Assembly (NCBI GenBank): GCA_015233565.1 | Contig: JADFXM010000007.1 | Coordinates: 62,001 to 126,000, forward strand | Source: Candidatus Rifleibacteriota bacterium | GTDB taxonomy: Bacteria > Muiribacteriota > Ozemobacteria > Ozemobacterales > Ozemobacteraceae | DNA length: 64,000 bases | Reading direction: 5' to 3' | Shown here: in pieces, positions 46,985 through 55,425 of the stretch | How the letters are laid out: the number at the start of each line of letters is the position of its first letter | Numbering within the stretch: the first letter of the stretch is position 1 | The notes under the pieces: generated by a model | What the model was told of the DNA's origin: nothing | Database searches by the model: none | What the model saw: only the letters and a program-made list of their open reading frames with translations | Position numbers and translations under genes: made by a program

Positions 46985-47806
46985 TTACCCAAAACGGCCG
47001 GTAATGTAATCTTCGGTTTTTTTGTCGGAAGGCATTGTGAAAATATTCCTTGTGGTGCCATATTCCACAAGAAGCCCCTCGTAGAAAAAGGTCGTAAAAT
47101 CTGATACCCTGGCGGCCTGTTGCATATTATGTGTCACAATAATAATTGTTATTTTTCCTCGCAATTCATCGATAAGGTCTTCTATTCTTGCGCTTGAACG
47201 GGGGTCCAATGCTGAGGTCGGTTCGTCCATCAGCAAAATCTGTGGGTCGATTGCCAGAGCGCGGGCCATACAAAGACGTTGTTGCTGGCCTCCGGAAAGA
47301 CCCAACGCGTTTTCCTGAAGCCGGTTCTTTACTTCGTCCCATAGCGCGGCTCGGCCAAGACTTTTTTCGACAATTTCCGAAAGTCTTTTTCTCTCGGAAA
47401 TTCCCTGAAGCCGGGGGCCATATGCTACGTTATCGAAAATACTTTTTGGAAAGGGGTTGGGTTTTTGAAAAACCATCCCAACGCGCTGTCTTAATGCCAT
47501 AATATCAGTATTTGTAGAGTAAATTTCGGTTCCTTCCAATGAAAGTTCCCCGGAAACTGAAACGGACGGAATCAGATCGTTCATTCGATTAATTGCTCTC
47601 AAAAAAGTGCTCTTTCCACAGCCGGATGGTCCGATAATTGCCGTTACTGCTCCTTTTAGAATATCCATAGAAACGCTTTTCACAGCTTCATTTTTTCCGT
47701 AGAACACAGAAAATTTGTTGGCCGATAGTTGAACGACTTTGTCTGGGGACAAAGTATTTTGAGTAATTTGGAAGGCTTTTTTTGGATTCGACATCACGCT
47801 TCCCAT
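46985..47806 (-). CDS. pstB: Phosphate ABC importer ATPase PstB
   Basis: A 273-residue ATPase with Walker [11 protein letters not shown]-loop [12 protein letters not shown], signature [16 protein letters not shown], Walker [13 protein letters not shown] and switch His VTHNM. The C-terminus [10 protein letters not shown] is typical of PstB. It powers inward phosphate transport by PstAC. GAGGAGC lies eight bases before the ATG. The gap to pstA upstream is 318 bases and contains a family C element, which is unusual inside a pst operon. Confidence 0.97.
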   Translation of the reverse strand: MGSVMSNPKKAFQITQNTLSPDKVVQLSANKFSVFYGKNEAVKSVSMDILKGAVTAIIGPSGCGKSTFLRAINRMNDLIPSVSVSGELSLEGTEIYSTNTDIMALRQRVGMVFQKPNPFPKSIFDNVAYGPRLQGISERKRLSEIVEKSLGRAALWDEVKNRLQENALGLSGGQQQRLCMARALAIDPQILLMDEPTSALDPRSSARIEDLIDELRGKITIIIVTHNMQQAARVSDFTTFFYEGLLVEYGTTRNIFTMPSDKKTEDYITGRFG

Positions 47807-47855
47807 TTTCGATGCTCCTCAGTCCAATTTTTTTTACGTGCCCCTGAAATCATTA

Positions 47856-48070
47856 TACCAATTCCAATTAGTTCGTTCATACGCCTTGTTTCTCGCTTCA
47901 GATCTGCGTAAAATTAGATTTTATCTGACAGAAATGAATGTTTCAACCATCCAGTAAGGGATCCTTATTTTCCCGAAAATTTCGTTTTTTCTTGGAGAAT
48001 AAAGCGATATTTTTTCATTTTGGTCAAATCAAAGTCCTTGGGGAAGTGCACGTATTTTTTGGGATTGGTA
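47856..48070. repeat. Family C MITE-like element, copy 2, inside the pst operon
   Basis: A 215-bp element with termini TACCAATTCCAATTAG and TTTTGGGATTGGTA, flanked by TTA on both sides (47853-47855 and 48071-48073). It is nearly identical to 54866-55086. It separates pstA from pstB and so becomes part of the polycistronic message or ends it. Confidence 0.92.
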
Positions 48071-48124
48071 TTAGATGATTTTCCCTCTTCAAATCGTTTG
48101 CTAAAAAAAGGTTAGGAACCCTTA

Positions 48125-49471
48125 TCATCCTTTTAGTTTTTTCAAATAACGATTTCTCAGCCAGATTGCCAGACAGTTTAAAGTCAGAACAATCAATATC
48201 AGAGTCAGAACCATTCCGTATTGTACATGCCTGATCTGGTCAACTTTCTGATGTTCAGTCGCAAGGTTGTAGATATTCCAGGAAAGAGCGGGAGTTGGCT
48301 GGGAAAAAATATCCAGAAGTTTGGGGGCCTCCCCCAGGCTGACTGCTGCGGTGAAAATGATCGGAGCTGTTTCGCCTGCAGCCCGCCCCATGCTGAGAAT
48401 AATTCCGGTGAGAATCCCCGGAAGTGCGGCCGGGAGCACTACACCGACAATCATTTCCCAGGGGCTTGCGCCCAAACTTAGAGCGGCTTCTCGATACGTT
48501 TTCGGCACCGAAAGAATGGCTTCTTCAGATGAGCGAATAATGGTTGGAAGAATAAGAATAGCCAGAGTAAGGGATCCGGCTAAAACGCTTTTTGATTGCG
48601 AAACGTGAATGGTGTTAATAAAAAACGCAAGACCGAATAACCCAAAAACTACACTTGGGACCCCGGATAGCGTGCTGATCAAAGTTCTCAGAATACTTGT
48701 ATACCAGTTTTGCCGGGAATATTCGGTCAAAAAAATTGCAGAGAGTATTCCCATTGGGACTGCAAAAATCATTGCTCCCATGGTTAAATAGATGGTACCG
48801 ACTACTTCGGGACCAATTCCACCAAAAAAATGGGTGTCTTTTGATTCATCCGTAAAAAATCGCCAGTAGAAAACAAGATTTGGTCGAAACATTTTCTCAA
48901 CGTTTTGTTCCAGAAAAGGGAAAAGAGTTTCGAGAGAAGTTCCTGCAAAATCTCTGGAACGGGGGCTCAATTTTTTCTGTCCCATTCTGGAGGTGTCTGA
49001 GTAATCATACTCTTCCCTGTACAAAACTGCTTGAAGTTTAACCAATGCCTGGTCCCAGCGAGTCGGACCAAATTTATTCCTCGCAAGTTCAGAAGCAGGT
49101 TCTCCCGGTAAGGGACCGAATAATTCGCGCAAAGAGATTTCCAAATCTTTGAGAGAATCGTTTAATATCTTTTTTTCCTCGGAAGGAAAACCTGAAATCT
49201 CTGCTTTGAAGGTTTTTATGCTTTCAAAGACGGGTAATCGTGCCAGATTGGTTTCCAAGATTTCTTTTTTTAGTTCTTCGCGATCACCTCTTTCGAAGAG
49301 TTCCATTTCCATTTTGCGAAATTCAATTGTTCCTCGAAAGAAAAACGCGCCAAGTCCTTTCATGAAGATGGGAAAAAGAAGTACAATGATTACGATAACC
49401 AAAAAAACAGATGAAAAAATTCCGATGGCAGTAAATGCCTGGTCAATTAATTTTCGGCTGGACTGGGTCAT
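48125..49471 (-). CDS. pstA: Phosphate ABC importer permease PstA, extended
   Basis: A 448-residue permease, against about 290 in the usual family. TM1 (about 17-37) is followed by an extra soluble region of about 160 residues (charged, helical, periplasmic by position), as in PstA forms carrying a DUF3333-type region. The canonical five-helix core follows, with the EAA-type loop EAILSVPKTYREAALSLGASPWEMIVGVVLP and the downstream GRAAGETAPIIFTA. It pairs with PstC in the inner membrane. No clear ribosome site is seen. The upstream gap of 342 bases to pstC contains a B-like repeat. Confidence 0.95.
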   Translation of the reverse strand: MTQSSRKLIDQAFTAIGIFSSVFLVIVIIVLLFPIFMKGLGAFFFRGTIEFRKMEMELFERGDREELKKEILETNLARLPVFESIKTFKAEISGFPSEEKKILNDSLKDLEISLRELFGPLPGEPASELARNKFGPTRWDQALVKLQAVLYREEYDYSDTSRMGQKKLSPRSRDFAGTSLETLFPFLEQNVEKMFRPNLVFYWRFFTDESKDTHFFGGIGPEVVGTIYLTMGAMIFAVPMGILSAIFLTEYSRQNWYTSILRTLISTLSGVPSVVFGLFGLAFFINTIHVSQSKSVLAGSLTLAILILPTIIRSSEEAILSVPKTYREAALSLGASPWEMIVGVVLPAALPGILTGIILSMGRAAGETAPIIFTAAVSLGEAPKLLDIFSQPTPALSWNIYNLATEHQKVDQIRHVQYGMVLTLILIVLTLNCLAIWLRNRYLKKLKG

Positions 49472-49556
49472 AATTTCACTATAATCCGCATAAAAGCCTG
49501 CGACGGAATCCTATTCGAGCAAATGCCGAAGGGAGCATAGGATATAAATAATTTCT

Positions 49557-49676
49557 GATTTCCGGAGAAGTTGTGAAATATGTGCTGAAAATAGGAGCAA
49601 AAAATATCACAATTATTTGCCGGCAATGTTTTCAAGTATTGTACTTTCATGAATTATTATTTTTATTTCAGGCTAG
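49557..49676. repeat. Family B-like arm, diverged, between pstC and pstA
   Basis: The block GGAGAAGTTGTGAAATAT at the left, GTACTTTCATGAAT near the right and TTATTTCAGG at the end follow the order of the family B arm. Identity is low and no target duplication is evident, so this is an old or partial copy. The rest of 49472-49813 shows no gene. Confidence 0.45.
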
Positions 49677-49813
49677 TGAGTGGGGGTTTGAATTGATCAA
49701 AAACACCTTCCACGAGAATATGTGTCTTTATTACAAGTTTTCCTAACCAAAAAAGTGCCATTTAAAATCTTCCTTTGGCATTAATTTGAATTCTTGTGTG
49801 AATGACCACGGAT

Positions 49814-51007
49814 TCATGCGCCTGAGACTCTTTTACGGGTTCGCTTCATTATCCATTCACTGGTGATATTGAGGGCAAAGGAGATAATAAGCATGCAGGT
49901 TGCCATTGCAAAGAGCACATGGTAGCGCATAGAACCTGAAACATGGTCGGCTTCTCCCATATCTCCGGCTATTGTTGCGGTCAGAGTGCGAATTGGCTCA
50001 AAAAAGTTGTAACAGGGATTGGGAATTTTCGCAGTATTTCCGGAAGCCATCCAAACTACCATGGTTTCCCCGATTGCCCGCATGATACCTAGAATTACCG
50101 CTGCAAGTATTCCTGGACTTGCAGCTGGAATGACTACCTTCAGCAGTGTCTCTGCCCGAGTTGCGCCCAGAGCATAGCTTCCTTCCCGTAATTCCCGACC
50201 GATTGATTGAAGGGCGTCTTCTGAAACGCTGGCGATAGTTGGAAGAATCATTATTCCAAGAATCAGGGAGGCGTTCAATGCATTTGTACCACTTGAGATT
50301 TTTAACGTGGAAAAATGCCTGGATAAGATGTACAACATAACTAATTCCAGAAGAATAAATGCTCCGGTAATAGTAATATGAGCAACAGTCTTTGCCTTGG
50401 GGAAAAATTTTTCCGACCAGACATCACCTAATACCAGAAAAAAGATTGTTACCGGAGCTGCCAATGCCCAAACTGAATATGACAAAATCAAACCTCCCTT
50501 CTCCTGAAGAAGGGGAGCAACAACCACTAGGGCGAAGAAACCATATGCGACGGATGGAATTGCTGCCAATATTTCTATGAGCGGTTTCAGGATTTGCCGG
50601 GCAGAAAATGGAAGAATGTCGCTTAAACAAACTGCTGTCATCAAACCGATTGGAATAGCAAAAGCACAAGCACCGGCTGTAACAAGAAAACTTCCCCAAA
50701 AAATGGCTCCTGCCCCAAATTCTGCTGGTTCCCGCGAAGGAAACCACTGAGTCGAAAAAAAGAATTCTTTCAACTCGCGTTGCTGGAAAAATAAAATTGA
50801 GTCTTTGACAATAAAGTAGAAAATAAACAAAACAGCACAGGCTGAAATCACTGTAATGCTTAAAAGAAAAGCATTTCCCAAAAAAGAAGAAACCTTATTG
50901 TACAAGTCTTCGTGTTTGTCATATAGAATTGAAGTTTTCATTTGGGGGATGGAACGAGCGCTTTCGTTCTGAGAGCGGTCGTTCAATATTATAGATTTAG
51001 AAAGCAT
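49814..51007 (-). CDS. pstC: Phosphate ABC importer permease PstC
   Basis: A permease of about 397 residues. A long N-terminal cytoplasmic segment precedes TM1 (about 40-70). A periplasmic loop with FFFSTQWFPSREPAEFGAGAIFWGSF is typical of PstC. The EAA loop is SEDALQSIGRELREGSYALGATRAETLLKVVIPAASPG, followed by GIMRAIGETMVVWMASG. The start is uncertain: ATG at 51007 or TTG at 51034; neither has a good ribosome site, and the gene starts right after pstS. Confidence 0.95.
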   Translation of the reverse strand: MLSKSIILNDRSQNESARSIPQMKTSILYDKHEDLYNKVSSFLGNAFLLSITVISACAVLFIFYFIVKDSILFFQQRELKEFFFSTQWFPSREPAEFGAGAIFWGSFLVTAGACAFAIPIGLMTAVCLSDILPFSARQILKPLIEILAAIPSVAYGFFALVVVAPLLQEKGGLILSYSVWALAAPVTIFFLVLGDVWSEKFFPKAKTVAHITITGAFILLELVMLYILSRHFSTLKISSGTNALNASLILGIMILPTIASVSEDALQSIGRELREGSYALGATRAETLLKVVIPAASPGILAAVILGIMRAIGETMVVWMASGNTAKIPNPCYNFFEPIRTLTATIAGDMGEADHVSGSMRYHVLFAMATCMLIISFALNITSEWIMKRTRKRVSGA

Positions 51008-51047
51008 TTTAGTTGAAACAGTGGGATCTTTCAAAGAAGGTCACAAA

Positions 51048-51890
51048 CTACTTTTTATACTGTGTAACAGCTACGTAGCCAAGACTTTCGATTATTTCCT
51101 GTCCCTTTGGGCTTAAATGAAGTGTAACGAACTGATAAATATCCGAGCCTAATTTGGGATATCCATTTGTAAACATGAATAATGGGCGTGCTATTGGATA
51201 TTTCCCAGCCAGAATGGTTAATCTGTTGGGTTCAATTTCTGCTACTGAAACTGCTTTTACAGTTTTATCGATGAAACCTAAACCTACGTATCCAATTGCT
51301 CCTATTGTGCTTTGAACTCTTTGCCTAACAGCCCCGTTGGAGCCGACGTATTCTACTGAATCTGTCATTTTTTCTTTTTTGAGTGCGAGTTCTTCGAAAG
51401 CTTCATACGTCCCACTGTTTGTGTCGCGACTGATTACAACAATCTTTTCATCCGGGCCTCCCAATTCCTTCCAATTGGTCATTTTTCCCAGGTAAATTCC
51501 GGCTATTTGCTCAATGGAAAGGTTTTTTACCGGGTTTGCGGGATGAACAATCAAGGCAATTCCGTCCATGGCGACTACATGGGAAACCGGGACGATTCCT
51601 TTGTCCATAGCTGCTTTAATTTCTTCCACCTTCATGAACCTCGACATGTCAGCAATATCACATGTTCCGTTTATGAGGCTTTTGGAGCCATTTCCCGACC
51701 CTGATTCTGCGACGGTAATCTTCAACTGAGTGTTTTTGCTCATAAAATATTCTGCAAATGCTTTGGCAATTGGCCCTACCGTGGTTGAACCATCGATGGT
51801 GATTTTGGAATCAGCTGCTTTTTCTTCAGCAGAAAAAGCCGGGAAAGCGCACATTAAAAGGATAAAAACTTGTACTAAGATTTTTTTCAT
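51048..51890 (-). CDS. pstS: Phosphate-binding periplasmic protein PstS
   Basis: A 280-residue binding protein with a signal peptide (MKKILVQVFILLMCAFPAFSAEE). Phosphate-site blocks are ITIDGSTTVGPIAKAFAEYF, ESGSGNGSKSLINGTCDIADMSR, and SRDTNSGTYEAFEEL with GSNGAVRQRVQSTIGAIGYVGLGF. The start at 51890 has AGGAGA upstream; a longer frame from 51932 is rejected. It lies 67 bases after the porin gene, with its own Pho-box-like repeats in between. Confidence 0.96.
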   Translation of the reverse strand: MKKILVQVFILLMCAFPAFSAEEKAADSKITIDGSTTVGPIAKAFAEYFMSKNTQLKITVAESGSGNGSKSLINGTCDIADMSRFMKVEEIKAAMDKGIVPVSHVVAMDGIALIVHPANPVKNLSIEQIAGIYLGKMTNWKELGGPDEKIVVISRDTNSGTYEAFEELALKKEKMTDSVEYVGSNGAVRQRVQSTIGAIGYVGLGFIDKTVKAVSVAEIEPNRLTILAGKYPIARPLFMFTNGYPKLGSDIYQFVTLHLSPKGQEIIESLGYVAVTQYKK

Positions 51891-51933
51891 TTTTTTATTC
51901 TCCTGAGTTTGATAACTTAATTTGCCACACAAT

Positions 51934-51961
51934 TGTTAAGATTCGATTAAAGATAGGTTAG
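51934..51961 (-). promoter_or_regulatory. Pho-box-like repeats upstream of pstS
   Basis: On the plus strand, hexamers TGTTAA (51934), GATTAA (51945) and GGTTAG (51956) recur every 11 bp; on the coding strand these read TTAACA-like. The 11-bp phasing is that of PhoB/PhoP boxes. The third repeat overlaps the end of the porin gene. It would allow pstS to be driven separately from the porin. Confidence 0.55.
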
Positions 51962-53277
51962 AATTTTGTTTGTACTTCCATCTGAATGCGATTGAATGTG
52001 GCATTTTTATTGGTTTTATCGTCATCTGCAATATTTATTTTGTCAGCAAAATAGATGACTTTCACGAGCATGTTCTTCATCAATTGACGCTCTATAGAGA
52101 ACCTGTGTCCCTTACCATTGGTCCCCCCGCCGAATGAATCTGAATCTGTTATGGCACCTAGGACGGCATCTTTTTCCAATTTTCGGTAGTCATATCGGAA
52201 AAAGAGGCTCCCGGGTTTGCTTAATTTTCCAACCGAAAAGCCAGCTAACCAGCCTTTATTGTTTGGAACATCCGCAGCGACGTTTTTAACAGTATTTCCA
52301 AAAACTGAGATTGGAAGACTGTTTGTTCCGGTTCCAACTGTCCAGCCTGCTTCAAGGCCGTATTCAAGTTCTTTATAGGCGTAGAGGTAAGAATTTTGAG
52401 CGGTTTTAGTGTTTCCATAGTTTAGATTCAGTCCCTGCCAATCAAAAACCTGTTGCCCTTTTGTGTGGTCGAAGTTGTAGTATGCTCCCCCAAAAGTAAT
52501 ATAATGATTTGCTTTTGGGAGATTGTACTTGAAGCTTACTTGACCTCCGAGCATAGAGGAATCGTTTGACTCAGGTCGATCCATAAACATGAAAGCCCCC
52601 AAAGCAGTGGAAATGTCGAATTTTCCACTTTTGCTGTCTAATTTAGCGGTGGCGCCTTCAAGTGTTATGTCGTGATCCCAAACTAAGTCGCTTTTTCCAG
52701 GTGTAAAAAATGGAAGATCAATTTTTCCGGAATAGATATGAAGTCCTTTTATGCTGGAAGGATGGTAATCAAGCTGTCCAACGTCGATAAATACAGGTTT
52801 CTTACTTGCCACATTTGTTAAAGTCAAATTTGTTGAGACTGGATTTCCCTGCATTCCGATATTTCTATCTTCCGATGTTGCAAAGCGAAGTTTGAAGTCA
52901 GCATCTTCATTTATTTTTGCATCGAAACCCAGACGGATGCGAACACGCCATCTTCCATAGTCCATTCTATCCGGATAGCAATTCCGATAGTATATTTCAT
53001 CAAATCTTGCTCTGTAATCTCCGGCAATTTTTATGTTGTTTGTCCAGGAATCTTTTTTTTCTTCATCAGTTTTTTTTAGGGAAGTTAGGGAAGCTTCAAT
53101 TTTTAGGTTCTCTTTTTGTGAGCTTTCCTTTTGTGCTTCAAGAACCTTAACACGATTCATCAGTTCCTGAATCTGTGCGTTTAGTTCTTCAACTGAAGGA
53201 GTGGCATAGCCAGAAACAGAAAATATTACAGAAAAAGTAAAACCTAATAAGGCCATCAAGATTTTTTGGGATTTCAA
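51958..53277 (-). CDS. Outer-membrane porin, probably for phosphate
   Basis: A 439-residue porin. After a signal peptide (GFTFSVIFSVSGYA) comes a short trimerising coiled coil (SVEELNAQIQELMNRVKVLEAQ, about 25-60), then a beta-barrel with RARFDEIYYR, WRVRIRLGFDAK, FKLRFATSEDRN, LHIYSGKIDLPFF and the C-terminal strand FNRIQMEVQTKF ending in Phe. The start is taken as TTG at 53277, because AGGAGA lies six bases upstream; the next ATG is at 53256. Substrate is inferred from the pst genes that follow and the Pho-box-like repeats in front. It shows that the organism has an outer membrane. Confidence 0.87.
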   Translation of the reverse strand: MKSQKILMALLGFTFSVIFSVSGYATPSVEELNAQIQELMNRVKVLEAQKESSQKENLKIEASLTSLKKTDEEKKDSWTNNIKIAGDYRARFDEIYYRNCYPDRMDYGRWRVRIRLGFDAKINEDADFKLRFATSEDRNIGMQGNPVSTNLTLTNVASKKPVFIDVGQLDYHPSSIKGLHIYSGKIDLPFFTPGKSDLVWDHDITLEGATAKLDSKSGKFDISTALGAFMFMDRPESNDSSMLGGQVSFKYNLPKANHYITFGGAYYNFDHTKGQQVFDWQGLNLNYGNTKTAQNSYLYAYKELEYGLEAGWTVGTGTNSLPISVFGNTVKNVAADVPNNKGWLAGFSVGKLSKPGSLFFRYDYRKLEKDAVLGAITDSDSFGGGTNGKGHRFSIERQLMKNMLVKVIYFADKINIADDDKTNKNATFNRIQMEVQTKF

Positions 53278-53387
53278 GGGAATTCTCCTATTAACAAATT
53301 TTGCAAAAACCTTCGAAAAATTACTTTTCTTGTGATTGATCGAGCTTAAAAAAAGTGTAAAGCGAAGGTGCAAATGTAATTTAGAAT

Positions 53388-53426
53388 TGTTAAGATTTTG
53401 TTAAGGAGAAGTTAGAAGTTGGTAAA
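53388..53426 (-). promoter_or_regulatory. Pho-box-like repeats upstream of the porin-pst operon
   Basis: On the plus strand TGTTAA (53388), TGTTAA (53399), AGTTAG (53410) and GGTAAA (53421) recur at exact 11-bp steps; on the coding strand the first two read TTAACA. Two adjacent perfect hexamers plus two weaker ones fit a tandem PhoB/PhoP site about 110 bases before the porin start. No PhoB or PhoR gene is in the window. Confidence 0.65.
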
Positions 53427-53460
53427 AAATCACGCTTCGAATGTGTTCGAAGCGTGATTC
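53427..53460 (-). terminator. Intrinsic terminator of the DUF4105-like gene
   Basis: On the minus strand the perfect 14-bp stem AATCACGCTTCGAA / TTCGAAGCGTGATT with a four-base loop is followed by TTTT. It lies just upstream of the Pho-box repeats and isolates the porin promoter from the gene before it. Confidence 0.9.
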
Positions 53461-53502
53461 TTTAAAAGGTGCCCCAGCACCTTTATTGGGACTAAATCGT
53501 TT

Positions 53503-54537
53503 TTATAAACCTAATTGTTGTGGGGATTTTCCTAAAGATTGTTCGTTGATTTCAGGCAATGCGTCTTTAACCAACCCGTGTTTTTTCAACATTTTTGGAA
53601 TCCAAACTGGGACGGTTGCACGCAGATTGTATGCAAAAGAAGGCAACCACCACATGTCAATTCTGGCATTTGGTTCTAACACATGATTCATAAGAATAAC
53701 TAAGTTGTTCGAACAATTGTTTGTTAAGGTATCATAATATTCACCGCTTCGATTCACGGTAGCTTGTTTCAATGCTTCCTGTAAAAGAGCAGATTTTTGG
53801 ACAGGGGAAAAAGTAGTGGGATATGGTACAAAATTGAAATTTCTGTGGATAGTGAAGGGGACCATGTCATCCCAGGAGGCGAGAATGTAGGAGATTCCGA
53901 AGGCTTTTTTGAGCCCATCCACTAGGTCATAGTGCTGATTGATGCGTTGATAAGCTTCAACGCTTAAAAATAATCCAGTTGCTTCTTCACCTTTGGTTGT
54001 TACCATTCCGCCATGTTTGAAAGTGAACAGCATCAGAGAGTGGGCTGCTATCCATTTAGGGGCGAAAGGTTGAAGGACATAATATACGTTTTCAACAAGT
54101 TCAGGTTTGAATTTTACTATTCGGAAAGATGCAACTTCAGTTTTTGAATCGACACCCCAGCGTACATTTCCTATTGTCCATTCGCCGTTATGATTAGAAA
54201 CGAACACTGCGGGGCGTTGCCAGGACTTGAAAGGTGGGGGTGGGGGTTCTTTTCCGGTTACGGGTGGTGTCAAGTTTATAGTTTTGACTTTTAATAGCCC
54301 TAATTCATCGCCCTCACGGCAATCTCCTTCTATGACAACGTCTTTTTCGTCGAATTTGGCTACATCCTGGAAGCCTATTCCTTCAAGTTTGAAGACTCGC
54401 CCATTATCGGTTGTTAGTTTTGCCTGTCCTTGCCTGACAGAAACTATTCCTTGAAGTTTATAGGGAACTTGGGCTTCAAGATTGGTGTAGGATAACGCCA
54501 GGAACAAGACTAGAAGTTTTAGCCAACGGTTCGTCAT
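53503..54537 (-). CDS. Secreted DUF4105-like protein
   Basis: A 344-residue protein with a signal peptide (MTNRWLKLLVLFLALSYTNLEAQ). An N-terminal OB-like beta domain (about 25-90, LQGIVSVRQGQAKLTTDNG) and a Pro-rich linker (EPPPPPF) lead to a C-terminal region with AAHSLMLFTF and YYDTLTNNCSNNLVILMNHVL. The latter resembles the LLTNNCTT block of DUF4105, a putative Cys-His hydrolase of the envelope; His (AHS) and Cys (NNC) would be the catalytic pair. AGGAG precedes the ATG at 54537. It has its own strong terminator. Confidence 0.65.
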   Translation of the reverse strand: MTNRWLKLLVLFLALSYTNLEAQVPYKLQGIVSVRQGQAKLTTDNGRVFKLEGIGFQDVAKFDEKDVVIEGDCREGDELGLLKVKTINLTPPVTGKEPPPPPFKSWQRPAVFVSNHNGEWTIGNVRWGVDSKTEVASFRIVKFKPELVENVYYVLQPFAPKWIAAHSLMLFTFKHGGMVTTKGEEATGLFLSVEAYQRINQHYDLVDGLKKAFGISYILASWDDMVPFTIHRNFNFVPYPTTFSPVQKSALLQEALKQATVNRSGEYYDTLTNNCSNNLVILMNHVLEPNARIDMWWLPSFAYNLRATVPVWIPKMLKKHGLVKDALPEINEQSLGKSPQQLGL

Positions 54538-54757
54538 ATTTTCTACTCCTAACTTTGATTTTAAAATATTTGCTTGTGAACTGTGTGTTGAGCAAAGCTC
54601 TAATAACCCTTTTCTGAATTTTATGGATACTAATTTCAACATTGTTACTATAAAGTTCCAGTTATTAGCAGCTATTCATTCACTTTCCTTTTAACAACCT
54701 AGAACTTTAAAATTATACTGGATTTTTTTGAAATATGTAACTAGTTCTCTGTCAAAA

Positions 54758-55125
54758 CAGCGAAAAAGAGTAAAAATATTTGACTTATATATCTGTACCA
54801 ACGCAAGTGCAGAAAATTTGGAAAAATTAATTTTTCGCAAATTTTTTTTTGAATTGTATGATTAATACCAATACCAATACCAATTAGTTCGTTCATACGC
54901 CTTGTTTCTCGCTTCAGATCTGCGTAAAATTAGATTTTATCTGACAGAAATGAATGTTTAGACCATCCAGTAAGGGATCCTTATTTTCCCGAAAATTTCG
55001 TTTTTTCTTGGAGAATAAAGCTATCCCTTTTCATTTTGGTCAAATCAAAGTCCTTGGGGAAGTGCACGTATTTTTTGGGATTGGTATAATTACCAATGTC
55101 AATATGAATTGACTCTTTGTTGCTG
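54758..55125. repeat. Family D MITE-like element, copy 5, split by a family C element
   Basis: The element starts CAGCGAAAAAGAGTAAAA and ends TTGACTCTTTGTTGCTG, flanked by CTGTCAAAA (54749-54757) and ATGTCAAAA (55126-55134), a 9-bp duplication with one mismatch. A family C element occupies 54866-55086; removing it restores ATTAATTACCAATGTC, as in other D copies. Confidence 0.9.
54866..55086. repeat. Family C MITE-like element, copy 3
   Basis: A 221-bp element nearly identical to 47856-48070, except that the TACCAA start is repeated three times. It is flanked by TAA (54863-54865 and 55087-55089) and inserted in a family D element. Confidence 0.9.
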
Positions 55126-55289
55126 ATGTCAAAACAATATTATTGAAAAACATAATTGATTGAGTTAAATTAAAGAGAATAGATATGTTTGATTTGAAAG
55201 TAGACCAAAGCGGTTGACTAAAAAGTGAGAATTTGGTCTTTAATTTCCGTTTTACGGTGTATGTCTGCGTTTTTGGAATCCCAAATAGG

Positions 55290-55425
55290 GAACCTGTATT
55301 TTGACATCGTTGAACGGAAAAGGGTGGAGATTCATATAGAGATTGCGCTGAAAACCGCTCAAGAGAGTGAGAATCGTTTCTGTGCATTGTCAGAATCTTT
55401 GAAATTACCTAGAAGAGGAAAAGAA
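55290..55425 (+). pseudogene. Fragment of a PAS-type kinase linker
   Basis: The frame here reads FDIVERKRVEIHIEIAL followed by KTAQESENRFCALSESLKL, which is the typical junction between a PAC motif (DITERKR) and the next PAS unit (SENRFRALSES). It has no start or preceding PAS domain and runs to a stop at the start of the intact kinase gene. It is best read as the remnant of a deleted or displaced sensor region. Confidence 0.5.

Noticed and set aside
53388-53426. TGTTAA repeats as simple AT-rich promoter sequence
   Set aside because: The exact 11-bp phasing at two separate phosphate promoters makes chance less likely, so they are reported as Pho-box-like sites instead.
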